A stretch of DNA of 64,000 bases from Cordia subcordata (GCA_028554755.1 JAPTOF010000025.1:496001-560000), one strand, 5' to 3'; positions 22,390 to 35,390 are shown, counted from the first letter of the stretch. Numbers and translations are program-made. The notes: generated from the sequence alone by a model not told the origin.

Positions 22390-23492
22390 TTGCCCATTCA
22401 CCGTTAACTCTCAGCCATCCTTCAAGTCTTTAATCTTGACTACTCTGGAAGGATAGGCAATTATCACCTCATATGGACCATCCCATCTTGTCTTGAGCTT
22501 TCTTGGAAAGAGTTTTAATCGTGAGTTAAACAACCAAACTTTATCGGAGAGAGAGAATGATTTCTTAATAATATGTTTATCATGAATTCTCTTCATCCTA
22601 TCCTTATAAAGTTTGGCGTTCTCATACGCCTTGAATCTAAGCTCTTCCAATTCTGCTAGGTCTAGCTTCCTTTTCTCACCCGTTCTTGCCAAGTTAAAAT
22701 TTAGGGCTTTGATTGTCCAACAAGCTCTATGCTCTAGTTCTACCAGTAAGTGACAAGCTTTCCCATAAACCAATCTATACGGAGACATACCAATGGGAGT
22801 CTTGAAGGTGGTACGGTAGGCCCACAAAGCATCATTTTGCCTAATAGACTAATCACTCCTATCAAGCCTAACCGTTTTCTCTAACGTGATTTCCCTATTG
22901 GACACATCTACTTGTCCACTAGTTTGCGGGTGATAAGGATTGGCTACCTTATGGGTGATCGAATATCTTCTCAACAAGGCCTCTAAAGTCTTATGGCGAA
23001 AATGCAAACCCCCATCACTAATCAAGACCCTAAGGACTCCAAATCTAGAGAAAATGTTCTCTTTAATAAACTTAACCACTACCCTATGGTCATTAGTGCA
23101 AATGGGAATTGCCTCAACCCATTTGGACACATAATCAACGACCACTAAAATGTATTGGTACCTAAAAGAAGGTGGAAATAGACTCATGAAATCTATACCC
23201 CAAACATCAACATGGAAGATAAGAGATAAAGGCATCATGTTTCTCCTAGAGATGGACCTGGATTGATGACATCTAAAACACTTTTTACCGTACTCTTGGG
23301 CATCTCTACGAGAGTGGGCCAAAACAGTCCACATTGCAAGACCTTCGCGACGGTCTTCTTCCAACACCCCTCATCATGACAGAAGCTCAAAACACTCTCA
23401 AACTCGTCCTCGGTTACACACCTGCAAATCATTTGATCCGCACAAACTTTAAAAAGATAGGGGTCCTCCCAAAAGAAATGCCTAACTTGCAC
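22390..23492 (-). pseudogene. Athila-type integrase
   Basis: Reading leftward, the zinc-binding N-terminus (RHFFWEDPYLFKVC, CHDEGC, KCFRCHQSR) lacks the GGHFS segment kept in A2, so one His of the HHCC finger is lost. The core has VWGIDFM (first Asp) and LISDGGLHF (second Asp). The third catalytic position in HPQTSGQVDVSNREI is Asp where A2 has Glu. The C-terminal part follows ([52 protein letters not shown]). Integrase inserts the DNA copy. Frameshifts near 23240-23370 and 22830-22850 break it. Confidence 0.85.
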
Positions 23493-23704
23493 TAAGAACC
23501 TATCTTTTTCTCTCTTCTCCTAATAGGAAAGAAGATGCCAGTGGCAAGATAATTGACAATATGAGCAAACCATGGTGTGTGGTGAGAGACGGCAAACAAT
23601 TGCTCATCAGGAAATGAATCATGAAAAGGAGATGGATCACTAAAAGACTCGCTAACAAGATAGGAAAGATGATCCGCAACTAAATTTTATCTACCCTTCT
23701 TATA

Positions 23705-24493
23705 TTAGATTTCTATGTCAAACTCTTGAAGGAGGAGCAACCACCTAATCAAGCGGGGCTTAGATTCTTTCTTAGACAACAAATACTTCAATGTCGCATG
23801 ATTGGTGAAGACAATCACTTTGGACCCTAGGATGTATGACCTAAACTTGTCAAGGGAGAAGACTATTGCTAGAAGCTCTTTTTCCGTGGTGGTATAGTTC
23901 TTTTGGGCTTCATCAAGAGTCTTGCTAGCATAGTACCAAATATGGGGCAACTTATCCTTCCTTTGACCTAAAATAGCTCTTATCGCATAATCAGATGCAT
24001 CACACATAACCTTAAATGGGAGACTATAGTCAGGTGGTTGGATAATCGAGGATGTAGACAATAAAGATTTAAGCCTTTTGAAGGCTCTAACACACTCATC
24101 ATCAAAGTCAAAAGGGTTATCTTGTGCTAGGAGCCTAGATAAGGGACGTGCAATACAACTCAAATCCTTAATGAATCTACGGTAGAATCTTGCATGTCCT
24201 AGAAAAGATCTAACATCCTTGACACACTTAGGAATCGACAACTTCTTAATCAATTCTACCTTAGCTCGGTCAACTTGAATACCACTAGATGAAACTATAT
24301 AACCCAACACTCTCCCTTGTTGCACCATGAAATGGGATTTTTCCCAACTCAACACTAGGTTCTTCTCCACACATCGGTCTAAGACTAAAGAGAGGTGACT
24401 CAAGCACTCATCAAAACTATCACCAAAGATACAGAAATCATCCATGAATATCTCTAAATGCCTCTCAATCATGTCACTAAAACTGGCCATCAT
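23705..24493 (-). pseudogene. Athila-type RT palm/thumb and RNase H
   Basis: The 262-codon frame opens with the RT catalytic motif FMDDF (residues about 16-20), followed by [15 protein letters not shown] and [16 protein letters not shown]. RNase H comes after ([52 protein letters not shown]). It is the continuation of the frame at 24511-26169 across a small frameshift. Domain order RT-RNase H-integrase identifies Ty3/gypsy. Confidence 0.88.
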
Positions 24494-24510
24494 ACATCTC
24501 TGGAAAGTCG

Positions 24511-26169
24511 CTAGGGCATTACAAGACCGAAGGGCATTCTCCTATGGGAAAAAGTGCCATAGGGACAAGTAAAGGTGGTCTTTTCCTGGTCCTTGGGAAA
24601 CATGGGGATCTGATTATAACCCGAATAGGCATCTAGAAAACAATAGTAGCTATGCCCGGCTACTCTATCTAAGATTTGGTCTAGAAAAGGCAATGGAAAA
24701 TGATCCTTCCTAGTTTTGGAGTTGAGCTTCCTATAATCAATACAAGCTCTCCATCCCGTGGGAATGCGTGTAGGGATAAGTTCCCCTCTCTCATTTTCAA
24801 TAACCGTGATCCTGGACTTCTTAGGGACAACTTGAACTGGGCTAACCCATTCACGATCGGAGATCGGATAAATTATGCCTACATCTAAAAGCTTAATGAC
24901 CTCTTTCTTAACTACTTCACTCAAATGTGGGTTTAGCCTCCTTTGCATCTCCCTAGAAGGAATGGCACCATCCTCAAGGTGAATATGATGCATGCAAACA
25001 GAAGGGTCTATACCTCTTAAATCATCAATTTTCCGCCCTATAGCCTTCTTATGTTTCCTAAGAGCCTCTAAGAGACATTCATTATGCTCACTAGATAGAT
25101 CGGAAGCTATAATGACCGGAAGAGTCTCACTAGGACCTAGGAGTGCATATTTCAAATGATTGGGAAAGGGTTTAAGCTCTAAAGAAGGGCTAGGCTCAAC
25201 CAAGGGGGACTCAACCTTAACATCATCAATGGGGACATGACTAGTATCAAGACTAGAAGGATTAACCTCAAGTAACTTATCAATCAAAGGGCTCTCAATT
25301 AAGGAAGGAGAAGCTACACATTTTCGCTCTAAGGTCTCCAAATCAAAACTAGACATCAATTCCTCAAATTTCCTTAATTCTTTTCCATCAGTCATAGTCC
25401 TCTCTACAAGGTCCTCGACACACGAATCAATCACATCCACCCTAAAGCACTCTTCTCCATCATTTCCTTCTCCTATACTAGCTCTATTCAATGCCTCGGC
25501 AACCTTCATAGTAGGCCTCAAATTCCCAAATTTCATCTGTAATAATCTTGACCTATAATGAATAATAGCATCTAAGGTGGTAAGGAAAGGGAGACCTAGA
25601 AGAATGGGTATAGAATGTCTAGAGTCATGTCCTGAATCCATATCTAGCACTATGAAGTCAACAGGGTACACAAACTCACATACCTGGACCATAACATCCT
25701 CTATCACACCCCTAGGTCTACGCTCAGACCTATCAGCTAGCTGAAGAGTAACATGCGTAGGGGACAACTTATCTAGACCTAGTTGCTGATAGACGGCGTA
25801 AGGAATGGGATTCACACTAGATCCTAAATCTAATAAGGCGTGACCAATCTGGGTCTCACGGATTCTAGAAGGAATGGTGAAGGCTACAGGGTCACTCATC
25901 TTAGGGGAGAGGCTCAAAGTACAAATACCACTCACCCTCTCCGTAAGCCTTACCTTCTTAAGAATGTTCAATGACCTACGTTTCCTTGTACAAAGATCCT
26001 TAAAGAACTTAGAATAGAAGGGGATGGAAAGGATCGCATCTATCAAAGGAAGATTCACTTGAAGGTCCTTAAGGTGCTCTAAAACCTTGAATAACCTAGA
26101 ATCCTCACTAAGTGTAGGCCTTTCTAAGGCGAATGGAAAGGGAACTCGAGGCTCAACATCTCGAGACAC
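24511..26169 (-). pseudogene. Athila-type protease and N-terminal reverse transcriptase
   Basis: This long open frame has 552 codons. Residues about 115-130 hold the aspartic protease active site (ALLDLGSSVNPIP). DFIVLDMDSGHDSRHSIPILLG follows as the protease C-terminal half. RT begins near residue 390 (RRLNPHLSEVVKKEV, LLDVGIIYPISDREWVSPVQ, WRACIDYRKLNSKTRKDHFPLPFLDQIL, CFLDAYSGYNQIPMFP). The frame ends at RRMPFGL through a frameshift into 24493. Among the A-type copies here, this is the most intact stretch. Confidence 0.88.
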
Positions 26170-28002
26170 ATGGGAATAATTAATGGGCTTCTTTCCCTCC
26201 CGATGTGGGTGGTAAGTATTACTCTCTCCATGGTCTCTAATAGGCTCATCTCTCTCAATAGGACCCTCTCTAGAATTTCCCTCAACAGGGTTACTATGTG
26301 GTGCCTCGACTCAGAAGGACCACTAGGTGCAGGCACTGCAAAGTCAACTCCTACCCTATTATCCACTTTTCTAGCACTTCTAAGAGTGGTGACGGCCTTA
26401 GCCTGGGCCTGAGGGGGATAAGTGGTATCAGTGAAGGAACAGGACTGGACTCTAGCGTTCACCTCCGGCTGAGAAGGCAATTTCTTGGGGTCTCTAGCGC
26501 TCAACTGACTAGTAATCTGTCCTAACTGTGCCTCAAACCTCGCCATTTGCTGCATATTTTCTGCCAATTCCTATTGTTGGTTCTGAATAAACTGCATTAT
26601 CTTCATCGTGTGATTATTAGGAGGTTGGCTACAAGAGGGAGTAGGCAAAGCCTGAGGTTGAGGAGCGCTAGTGAGACAGGGCTGATTAAGATGATAGAAG
26701 CCCGAGCGATATTGAGGACAGGGTTACTGCTGAGATAGAACCTAAGGATTTGAACTAGACTCATGCTGAGCTTGTCTCCAAGAAAATTTCGGGTTGTCCC
26801 TCCAACCCGGATTATATGTGTTCGAGTATGGGTTGTACTCATGAGAATAACCTTGAGTAGTACACACTTGCTCTTTCATGAATTCATGAAATTGAAATGC
26901 TAAAAGGCAAGCTGTGGTCTCATGAGATGACTCGGAACACAGTGCACAAACTTCAACAACTAAAGGGGCAGAGGAAAAACCTATAGAACTAGTCCTATGA
27001 CCTTGGGACGAAAGAGACAAAGAAATGAATTGATCTAGCTTTTTTTTCAAAGCCTTAACCTTAGCATGTAAATGGAAAGAAACACCAACCTCACTAACAC
27101 TTCTCTTGTTACTTCCCCGACTAGACCTTTCTATGGCAAAATTTTGAAAAGAATTTTCAGCCATCATTTCAATTTTCTCCCATGCCTCAGTTGGTCTCAG
27201 AAGATAGAAGCCACCCACCGGAGGTGGCATTGACCATCATCCTATTTTGTTCACTTAAACCTCGAAAGAAGTATTGCATTAGGTCATGATTGTTGTACCC
27301 GTGGTGTGGACATTGTCTAAGAAGATCCTTGAACCTCTCCCAAGCCTCATGAAAGGATTCTAGGTCATGGGATAAAGTCATAATAGCGGTCCTAAGGTCG
27401 GTCATCTTGGCCATGGGATAAAATTTTTGAAAGAACTTAGATTGATGCTCAGCCTATGTAGTAATGCAACCATTAGGTAATGAATGCAACCAAGTCCTAG
27501 CATTTTCCTTAAGAGAGAAAGGAAACAATCTTAGACTTATGACCTCTTGGGAGACATTAGGGACATGGAGAGTGGAACTCATCTCAACAAAATCAGTGAT
27601 ATGATCTAGAGGACTCTCATTGCTTCCCCCGTAGAAAGAAGGAAGCATAGCCAACATATTAAGCTTAATCTCGAAGTTCGTCTCTACCAAACCCAAAATT
27701 TGAATAGCCAAATTAGGCTCAAAGGCTTCGGGGAGAAAGAATTGCCTAAGAGTGGGTTCCTCATCTATGGGTAGATCCGGTCTACAGGGCTCTCATCTAA
27801 AATGATCTTGTGCTTGATGCCCAAGGTGATCATGAGATGGAATGGGATTTATTGGGAGATTAGGAGGATTAGGAGGATGATTGGGATCAGCCATCTCCTC
27901 AAGAAGATCTCCTAAATTCCTAAAATTTCTTGCAATTCTATCAGGTTCGGGATTAAAAGGAACTAGGGGATTTCTAAGGGATCTCCTACCAAGCATGCAC
28001 AA
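26170..28002 (-). pseudogene. Athila-type gag of element A1
   Basis: In minus sense, 28002-27793 encodes the N-terminus (RRSLRNPLVPFNPEPDRIAR, NLGDLLEEMADPN). Next, 27711-27454 and 27414-27187 encode the capsid-like core (LDHITDFVEMSSTLHVPNVS, FPFSLKENARTWLHSLPNG, FHEAWERFKDLLRQCPHHG). Then 27230-26742 covers PTEAWEKIEMMAENSFQN and a Cys-containing stretch (CALCSESSHETTACLL, a C-x2-C-x4-H-x4-C knuckle), and 26567-26170 the Gln/Met-rich linker to protease. Stops at about 27792 and 27453 and a frameshift near 27200 separate the pieces. Confidence 0.85.
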
Positions 28003-28252
28003 ACTATCTTAATTCCGGCCACTTCAACCTCCGAAAACTTCAATATTCCTAAAACTACATCAAATAAACCACAAACCTAGAAAATGTACTAAAAATAAAG
28101 ACAAAAGCTACAATAGATAAGCAAGGATCAAAGCAAGATAATATAAACAATAAACAAGATAAGCGAAAACTAAAAAAACTATAAAGGAAAAGCAAGAAAG
28201 TAAGAAAAGCAACTACCTATACACATAAACAAAGAATGCAAACCACAGTGCC

Positions 28253-28270
28253 TCCCCGGCAACGGTGCCA
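28253..28270 (-). other. Primer binding site of A1, tRNA-Asp type
   Basis: On the minus strand it reads TGGCACCGTTGCCGGGGA, one mismatch from the tRNA-Asp 3' end complement. It sits 6 bp inside the 5' LTR boundary at 28277. Confidence 0.85.
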
Positions 28271-28276
28271 AGAACT

Positions 28277-30178
28277 TGATGCTTCTCTCGAGTGCAAGCT
28301 CTAAAGACCCACAGGTGCACGGATCAATGTAGCAAAGTGTATGCAAGTACGGGGTCAATTCCATAGGAAGGCTATGTTGGGAGATAGATTCTTCGTGTGT
28401 GTTCTAAAGTATGCCTAAGAAGAAACCTAAACAATCTATTTTTGGGATTTTGGATTTTCGATGGTTGAGAGCTCTAACTAAAACGAACTAAATTAAACTA
28501 TGGGAATGGAAAGTGGGAAACAAGTTAATCTAGAAAAAGTAACAAATAGAAAGGGGTTAGGGTGACTTCAACTTAGGAATAGGTGATTCTATACTCAAAT
28601 GCTATGAGATTAAGGAATAATGGCTTGCTTTCATAATTGCTCTTAACTAGGTTGCTAGATTAGTGTCTTAATTTCCCACTAGGACTCGGTGCGGGTCCGT
28701 CCTTAGGCGGCGCCTCCTAGAGCTACGGCGTGGTCCTTATGACCTAGGGCCTTAAGAGTGACCAATTAGCTTCCTAGATGACTTAGAATGAGCCTACCCT
28801 AGTACCTAAATCATTGGCTGGATTTAAAACCAAGACCTAGTGTTGTTAAGGTCGACTAAACCTATCTTTAAGCCTATTGGCTGGATTTAAAGCTAAAGGG
28901 GACTCGGCTTAGGCTAGCCCTAAATTGCTTACTGTCATTCTAAGGTCACTATAGTGAGATTTGACTTGATAGCACATTCTTGCATGTTTGGCCAAGGTGT
29001 TCATGAATAAAAGAATCTATTCAACTATCAAACATCGTCATGCTCGGATTACACCATTAGAAGCAATTAACAACCAATATTTATTCGTTATTGAAGTCAT
29101 ATTCACTACTAGGCATGCAAATATACATGTAGACAAGAATATAAGCATTACCCATTTCATGGCATCCATATATAAACACATAGACATGATTATAGCATGG
29201 ATTAGATGTGTTTAGTAATAAATAGACTTCAATTTATACACATGTTACTCATTTAGGCATTTAATCAAACACTTAGACATGAATGAGAAAATAACCATTT
29301 GAACAAGAAAATCAAACATGTGTATATTTAGCCATTTAATCCCATATCATAAGAGTATATAGCTAACCCATTACATAAGCTAAATCACCCCATACAAGTC
29401 TACTCAATCATAATAAGAGACAGAATGAAAAAGAGTTTATGAAGCCTCCCTTTCATCCTAGCTAATCTTGTACAAAGCTCTTTAGCAAACTTGGATCCAA
29501 ATGTTTAAAACCCTCTAAATCTTCTTGCTTCAAAGTGATGAAATGTGTGAGAGAGTGTGTGTGATGTGGGTGAAGACTAGGGTTAAGAGTGTGTGTGTGT
29601 ATGTGATGGGTGTGTAAAGATCCCTTCTACAATTATCAAAAGATCCCCCCTTTTAGTCTGAAAATCGGGCTTTTATATCGGCTTTTCATGAACTGCCTGT
29701 CGACCGGCTAACTTCTCCTCTTAGCTCGACCTACTTTTTGGTGGTGCTCTCTAGACTGGTCGGTCGACCAAGCCACTCAACCGGCTCTGGAGGGGTGGTC
29801 ATCCATCTATTTTCAGCCCCTCTCTGGAGTGGCCGGTTGACCTCACCGGTCGATCAGCTCCTTCTCTTAGGTCGTTCGGCTGACTTCCTTCCTCTATTCT
29901 TTATCTTTCCAACCTCCAATCTTCTCGTTTTGACCCGTATATCTCCCATCTTCATCACCTATCATTGTTCAATCTCGATCTCAACCCAAAGTTCACCTAA
30001 ATCATTGAAAATGAGCAATTAGTGTAGCAATTTGTCTCTTAAACTCAATATGTACATTTGTTTATGCTTAAGCCTATTCTTATCAAAAGCACTATATTAA
30101 TGCATCTTTTAGAGCACTGAATGCCTCTTAAATATAGGTAAATAACAATGTAAACACACACAAAAGCACAACACATCA
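28277..30178 (-). mobile_element. 5' LTR of element A1
   Basis: It is 1902 bp, with TG/CA ends (in plus coordinates TGATGCTTC...ACACATCA). In minus sense, SalI-type palindrome remnants (29697-29870) precede a GATATAAAAG TATA box at about 29670, so U3 is on the right. Two copies of the GGATTTAAA stem-loop lie near 28814 and 28877. It is inserted in the 3' LTR of element B, which resumes at 30179. Confidence 0.85.
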
Positions 30179-30841
30179 AAGGCTAATTAGTCCACCCTAA
30201 TACCTTAGGTTCATAAGGACCACGCCGTAGCTCTGAGTGGGGCGAAGCTTGGGGATAGACTCGCATTGACTGCTAGTGCCAGATTGAGGAAATAATTAGA
30301 GGACTAAGTGCTAGGGTTAGATCGATTTACACTCACCTAGAATCCTATTAGCTGGCCCTATTTCCTAAGTCATAAAGACCACGCCGTACTGCTGGGCATC
30401 GCCACCTAAGGACAGACCTGCACTGAGGCTTAGGGTACCAATTAGGAGGCTAATTGTAGGTTTAGATTAGAGCATGTAGTATAATCCATCAAGTAACCCT
30501 AGAAAGACGTAGTAATCACCATAAACAAGATGTAATCACCTTAGTCCCCCATTTTCGATGTTTGAATCCCCTTTGATCACTTGATTCCCCCGTCACATAT
30601 ACACATCTTTTATTTTGTCGCCTTTAGATTAGGTTTATTTTTTCTAAGCTCCCTTTAAACCAAAAATCCCTAAAAAGAGTGTAGTTTAGGTCCCAACACG
30701 TAGCACTTTAGGACATGCTTAGCTTAGAACACTACTCACATTAGGCCTCCTTGTGGATTTGACCACGCACTCAGACACATTGTGCTACATGCGACCCGTG
30801 CGCTTGAGGGCTATTTAGGCTTGTGCTCAAATAACATATTA
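30179..30841 (+). mobile_element. 3' LTR of element B, right piece
   Basis: It is colinear with 15876-16535 of the B 5' LTR and ends AACATATTA. It is followed by GTACA, a near-match to the left flank ATACA. Confidence 0.8.
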
Positions 30842-31195
30842 GTACACCAAGTACTTATGGCAATAAAGATTATATCATGCCAATATAGTACACTAGATCA
30901 ATACTTATTGGCAATGAAAAGTTATTTATGCTATGCCAATGTAATACAATAGATCACAATTCTACGTACCATGTATAGGCAATTAAATTTTTTTCATAAA
31001 ATATGCATGTACCATATAATAGATCATTTAGTGTTTACGTTACATGTATTAGTAATAGAAATTGTTAATATAATATACAAGTACAATAAGATAGACTATT
31101 GAGAGTCTACGTAACATGTACAAGCAATCAATATAATGTGCAAGTACAAAATGATAGACTATTGAGAGTTTATGTAAATGTACAAGAAAAAGAAT
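30842..31195. repeat. Diverged tandem repeat, about 60-bp period
   Basis: About six degenerate units carry a GTACA/GTACC start, an 'atagatca' or 'atagact' block and a '(ct)acgtaacatgta' block, for example at about 31078 and 31141 where 'gatagactattgagagt' recurs. No ORF. Element B used this repeat as its insertion site. Confidence 0.55.
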
Positions 31196-31281
31196 TGAAT
31201 ATTGAAGATACATGTTGGATATAACTAATAACTACTCACCTTATTTTGGTAGAGATTTGGCAAAGCTTTGTGCTGATAACG

Positions 31282-31547
31282 TATTATAAAACTAACACTC
31301 AAAATAAAAGAGAACTAAGAAGAGAGAGAAAGGAGTGAAAAAGTACATCTATTATTTTTGAAGTATGTAGAATGACAATATGTAAGCCCCTTTTTATAAA
31401 ATTACAATAACTAGGTCTCCACGAGAGTTTCTTTTTCACTCTCACGGGCTTTTGTCTTTTCGGACATGGACTTGGGCCACCAATTAATGGACCGTGAATC
31501 TCCACATGTTCCATAACAGATAAGGAGGATTGCATATATTTTTAACA
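31282..31547 (-). mobile_element. Short copia LTR remnant
   Basis: Read on the minus strand, it starts TGTTAAAAATATATGC and ends TTTATAATA. It is followed by CGTTATCAGCACAAAG, a primer-site and leader sequence I associate with small Ale/Retrofit-like copia elements. At 266 bp it fits such LTRs. No coding part follows. Confidence 0.4.
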
Positions 31548-32462
31548 TAAAAAGTCTGATTTCTTTTGAATTTTTGTAAGATGCATGTGGTAAGATATCT
31601 TAAATCTTGTAAGATATCTTTCATTTCAATATGATAAGTATCTTAAAATAAAATTATTTCAAAAACACTATCAATATCAATCACATTTATTGAATTTCTA
31701 TTTAATTTGATTTAATTCCCATATGCCGAATATCAATTCCATTCAGTGAACTTATATCTAATTTGGTTTATTTCTACATTGCGTAATGTCATTGCACATG
31801 TGTAGGAGATTTATGACGGATGCTTAACTTGTAGTTCTACAAGCTTTTATGTCTAAACTCCACAGTACGATTATCTCATTTGGCATAGTATGGTATGTCA
31901 TGCTCTTGAATTTGTCTAATTTCTGGATTTTAAAATGTAAAGAAATCGCAAAGAAGTTACATTTTTAACTTATGTAACTTGGTGCCGAACTAATGATTTA
32001 TTTTTCAAAATGAACTTATATGAAATTTGAGTAGCGGAATAAGATCTTATCGAATAAATATGTAACAAAAAATAACTGTCTTATATAATACAGCTAATTT
32101 AGTACAATTGTAAAATACGAACAAAAATTATAAGACAAATAATTAGTCAAAATCAATTTTTTCTTATAAATTACAATAAGGAAAAACTTACTGAAGGATA
32201 CTTTTGATGAGTTCATAACAAACTTAATTTTTCTACAAGTTTAAAAGTACCTTATTTTGAACTTGTTCCAACTAATCTAGTACAAGATTCTTGAATATAA
32301 GACAATCAAGTTTGATATATAAGATGAAACTAGTAGTAACATTTATAAATTAGGCCTCCTTTGAGAAGTTACGGTGAATAGCTGCTAAACGGACAGGTTG
32401 GAAAATGGATGATGAGAGTGAGGCTAATGTTTACATCTCAATAACTTCGATAAGATGTTTAA
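31548..32462. other. AT-rich spacer without recognisable gene
   Basis: No coding frame, LTR end or repeat array stands out. It lies 3' of the F-box gene and probably contains its 3' UTR, though no clear polyadenylation context can be singled out. Confidence 0.4.
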
Positions 32463-33849
32463 CTACAGCAGGCACAAATTTACAGTTTTAGATGCAACCG
32501 GGTGGGTCAAATATTGGAGGATTATTTTAGACCTCACAATAGGTTCAAGTTCATCTTTCTCGCTCATCTCCCACATTCCTCCTCCAATGTAATGTCTATA
32601 AGCTTTGATTATCACCATTTGCTCTAGATACACAGCACTTCCAACAAGAAATAAAACAAATTCCACCTCGTTTTGAAAACCATGGAATCCACCGAATTCT
32701 ACTTCTTTTAGATGACCATGATATATGGGAGACAATGTCGTCGGTCTTATTGGATCGCATCGTCTGCCTTTTGTCTGCAATTATGAAAAATATTACTAAA
32801 AATGCAAAATCATATTTTTTTGAGACGTTATATTAACATGTCAAGAAAATCTTCCAAAATCATAGTAAAGTCAAACATAAACTTATAGTTCATACATGAT
32901 CTAGTTTGATACGTGCACAAGAGAAGAGAGACAAAGAATTTAGACATATGATACGCTGAGGTGAATTAACATTTTAAAGGCATCATGATAGCTTTGAACA
33001 TGAATGGAGATATAACTAAAGTTAAAGTCTAAAAAAGAAACAAATGACAAATAGAGACTAAGGAGTCACCATCAAATGAAATATTTGTAGAAGTGGGCAG
33101 GCTTTAATTAAACTAGCAAGTTGTTGTACATCAAATATATTCTCGAAATCCATTAGTAAATGTAACTTTCTAATATTACTGAATAAAGGCATCTCTGGTG
33201 GCAAATAGTATATCTGAAAAAAGAGACACAGCAAACATTACAAATTAGTACCAAAGAATATTCGAAAGAGAGTGGTAAAGATGTAAAGCATACGCACCTC
33301 AGAGATCATAGATTCAACATATAAAGATTCCACTTGAGGCATATCCTTTGCAACCTTACCTATAATATAACACATATCACCAGCATAATTTAAGCAGAAA
33401 TATACTTGTTGTATCTTGGAAGCATTGGAAAGAGAAACTTTTATCTTGTTACAGCAAACAGTTTCAAATGTTGTCAAATTTCCAGCAGATAGAGCTATCT
33501 CTTCCACCCCAAAACAACTTGAGATTGTTAAAAACTTCAACTCCAGTTCTGATCCGCCAATAAATAACTTAGAAGGCAGTCCACAAAATGTCAATATCAA
33601 AGTTTCAAGTTTGGGACAGGACAATAAGATGCTTTGCACTTCTCTATTAACTAATGGGACGGCATCCAATCTTAGGGACACAAGGGACCTGAATGGTCCT
33701 TGGCAATTTGGTTCCAGACTGCACCCAAACAAATGCAAAGATCTCAGCATGGGTGCTTCAGAAAGAAGCTGAAAAGGAAAAGTAATCAGCTCTCTAGTGC
33801 AATTTTCCCCAAGCATGTCGATGACAAAAGTGTTGCAAGAAAACTTGAA

Positions 33850-34245
33850 CAGAAGTTCTTCGATTCCCAATCTAGCAATGCAATGCATCCAGCGCTCAAG
33901 ATGAGTGACAAGTTCACCCCCTAGACAAAAGGACAACTGGAAGGATGTTATTTTGTAGCTAGGTGCAAGCTGTAAAAATTGATCCATGACAGTCAAGAAT
34001 CTTTGCTTATACTGGGGACTGCAGGTGCAGTGCTCATATGAAGGCATGTTACCCAATGTGCACAATCTAGCAATGCAATACATCCAACGCTCAAGATGAG
34101 AGATACATTCCCTCCCTAGATGACAAAAAGACAACTGGGAGTATGTTCTATAGTAGCCTGGTGCAAGCTATAGAAGTTGATTCATGACTGTCAAGAATCT
34201 CTGTTTATATGGAAGACTGCAAGTGCAATGGTGATTTAAAGGCAT
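33850..34245 (-). repeat. In-frame 198-bp tandem duplication in the F-box gene
   Basis: Two 66-codon copies start at ATG codons 34245 and 34047. Both contain CTCS, YKQRFLTVM, QLSFC, HLERWM and CIARL in order. The downstream copy joins smoothly to the LRR region. The upstream copy carries the stop codon. Confidence 0.8.
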
Positions 34246-35390
34246 ATTCTTAGACATGCAAAGGCAATTCAATGAAATTTTAGGCAATGACATTTGAGGC
34301 AGAAAAACATAAAGGATTCTCCATCTTCTCAACAAAATGCTAGTCCTAACGGCATCTTTTGTACTCAATCGTGAGAGGATAGAACACAGGATATCATCTG
34401 GCAATCTACTGATGATGTCCTCCTTGCATTGATTACAGACCTAATTGAAATAAAAGCAATAACACTTCAGAAAGGATTCAAGAGTATGAAAATTAGTCAT
34501 TATAGTTGCAACATGACATATATGTCTTTTAACTCATGAAATTATCCAATCACAAAAGCAAACTCTATTTGTATTGTTTTCAAGTTTAAATTCTCATAGG
34601 CCACAGGTAACATGAGGATAAAAGTTTATTCTTCAATTTAACTACTATGAAGAATAAGAGAAAACAACTCAAATCACAGCAATAGAACAAAATGACCTAT
34701 ATATATATTAAAGATTCAGTATTGAAGTTAAAAGTAGCACCTTTATGGCTTCAGGACTTTCTTTGGTTTTTAACTCCAGAAGGGAAACTATTTTCTTTTT
34801 CAGCACTCCAGATGAAGTAACTGCAATTCCAAGTCCAAGTCCTACTAGGCATAGTATGCCCAAAAACACAGGACCACCTGTTCCTCAACAAATCAGAAAC
34901 GAAAAAAGTCACCCATTGAACTTTTGCCCTAATAATTTGTCAATATTCAATTTCAACAAAACATCATTCTATTTCATCGAACAAATCCGTGTGGGAGACA
35001 ACTGTGCAAATTTCAAAAAAGAAGCCTCCATCTTTGCATTACATGATCTTTTTTCTGGTTTAAATTGAACAAAGGCAATGTTACTGAAAATCAATCGAAA
35101 TAAGATAAAAGCATGCAACATTCTTTACATATTGACTAAAATCAAGCAACCCATCCCGTGTAACTATTTGTTTTTCTTTTAAGAAGCATGGCCTCAAATT
35201 GGTGAAATACCAATTCGTTAATGTTGAAATTGTAGAAAGATGCAGCATTGGTGTCCAAAATACAAAAATGATAGCCCTTTCCTTAATAAAAATGGATGTA
35301 TTTGTCTACAAATATTAAAATTTTGCCATTAATTCTTAACGGGACGAGAGTTGAAAAGACACGAGAGGCTAAAAGGGCTTACCTTTGAAG

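Noticed and set aside
30842..31547. Possible internal region of a small copia element left of its LTR
   Set aside because: Only the leader-like start after the primer site is visible. The rest is tandem repeat, with no gag motif.
33416..33924. Plus-strand frames of 118 and 74 codons
   Set aside because: They are antisense shadows of the F-box gene's LRR exon.
34741..34912. Minus-strand frame with a hydrophobic segment (PVFLGILCLVGLGLGIAV) ending at a GT donor in phase with the F-box exon
   Set aside because: There is no start codon, and no upstream acceptor gives a phase matching the MAASK exon. It is probably intronic or a chance frame.
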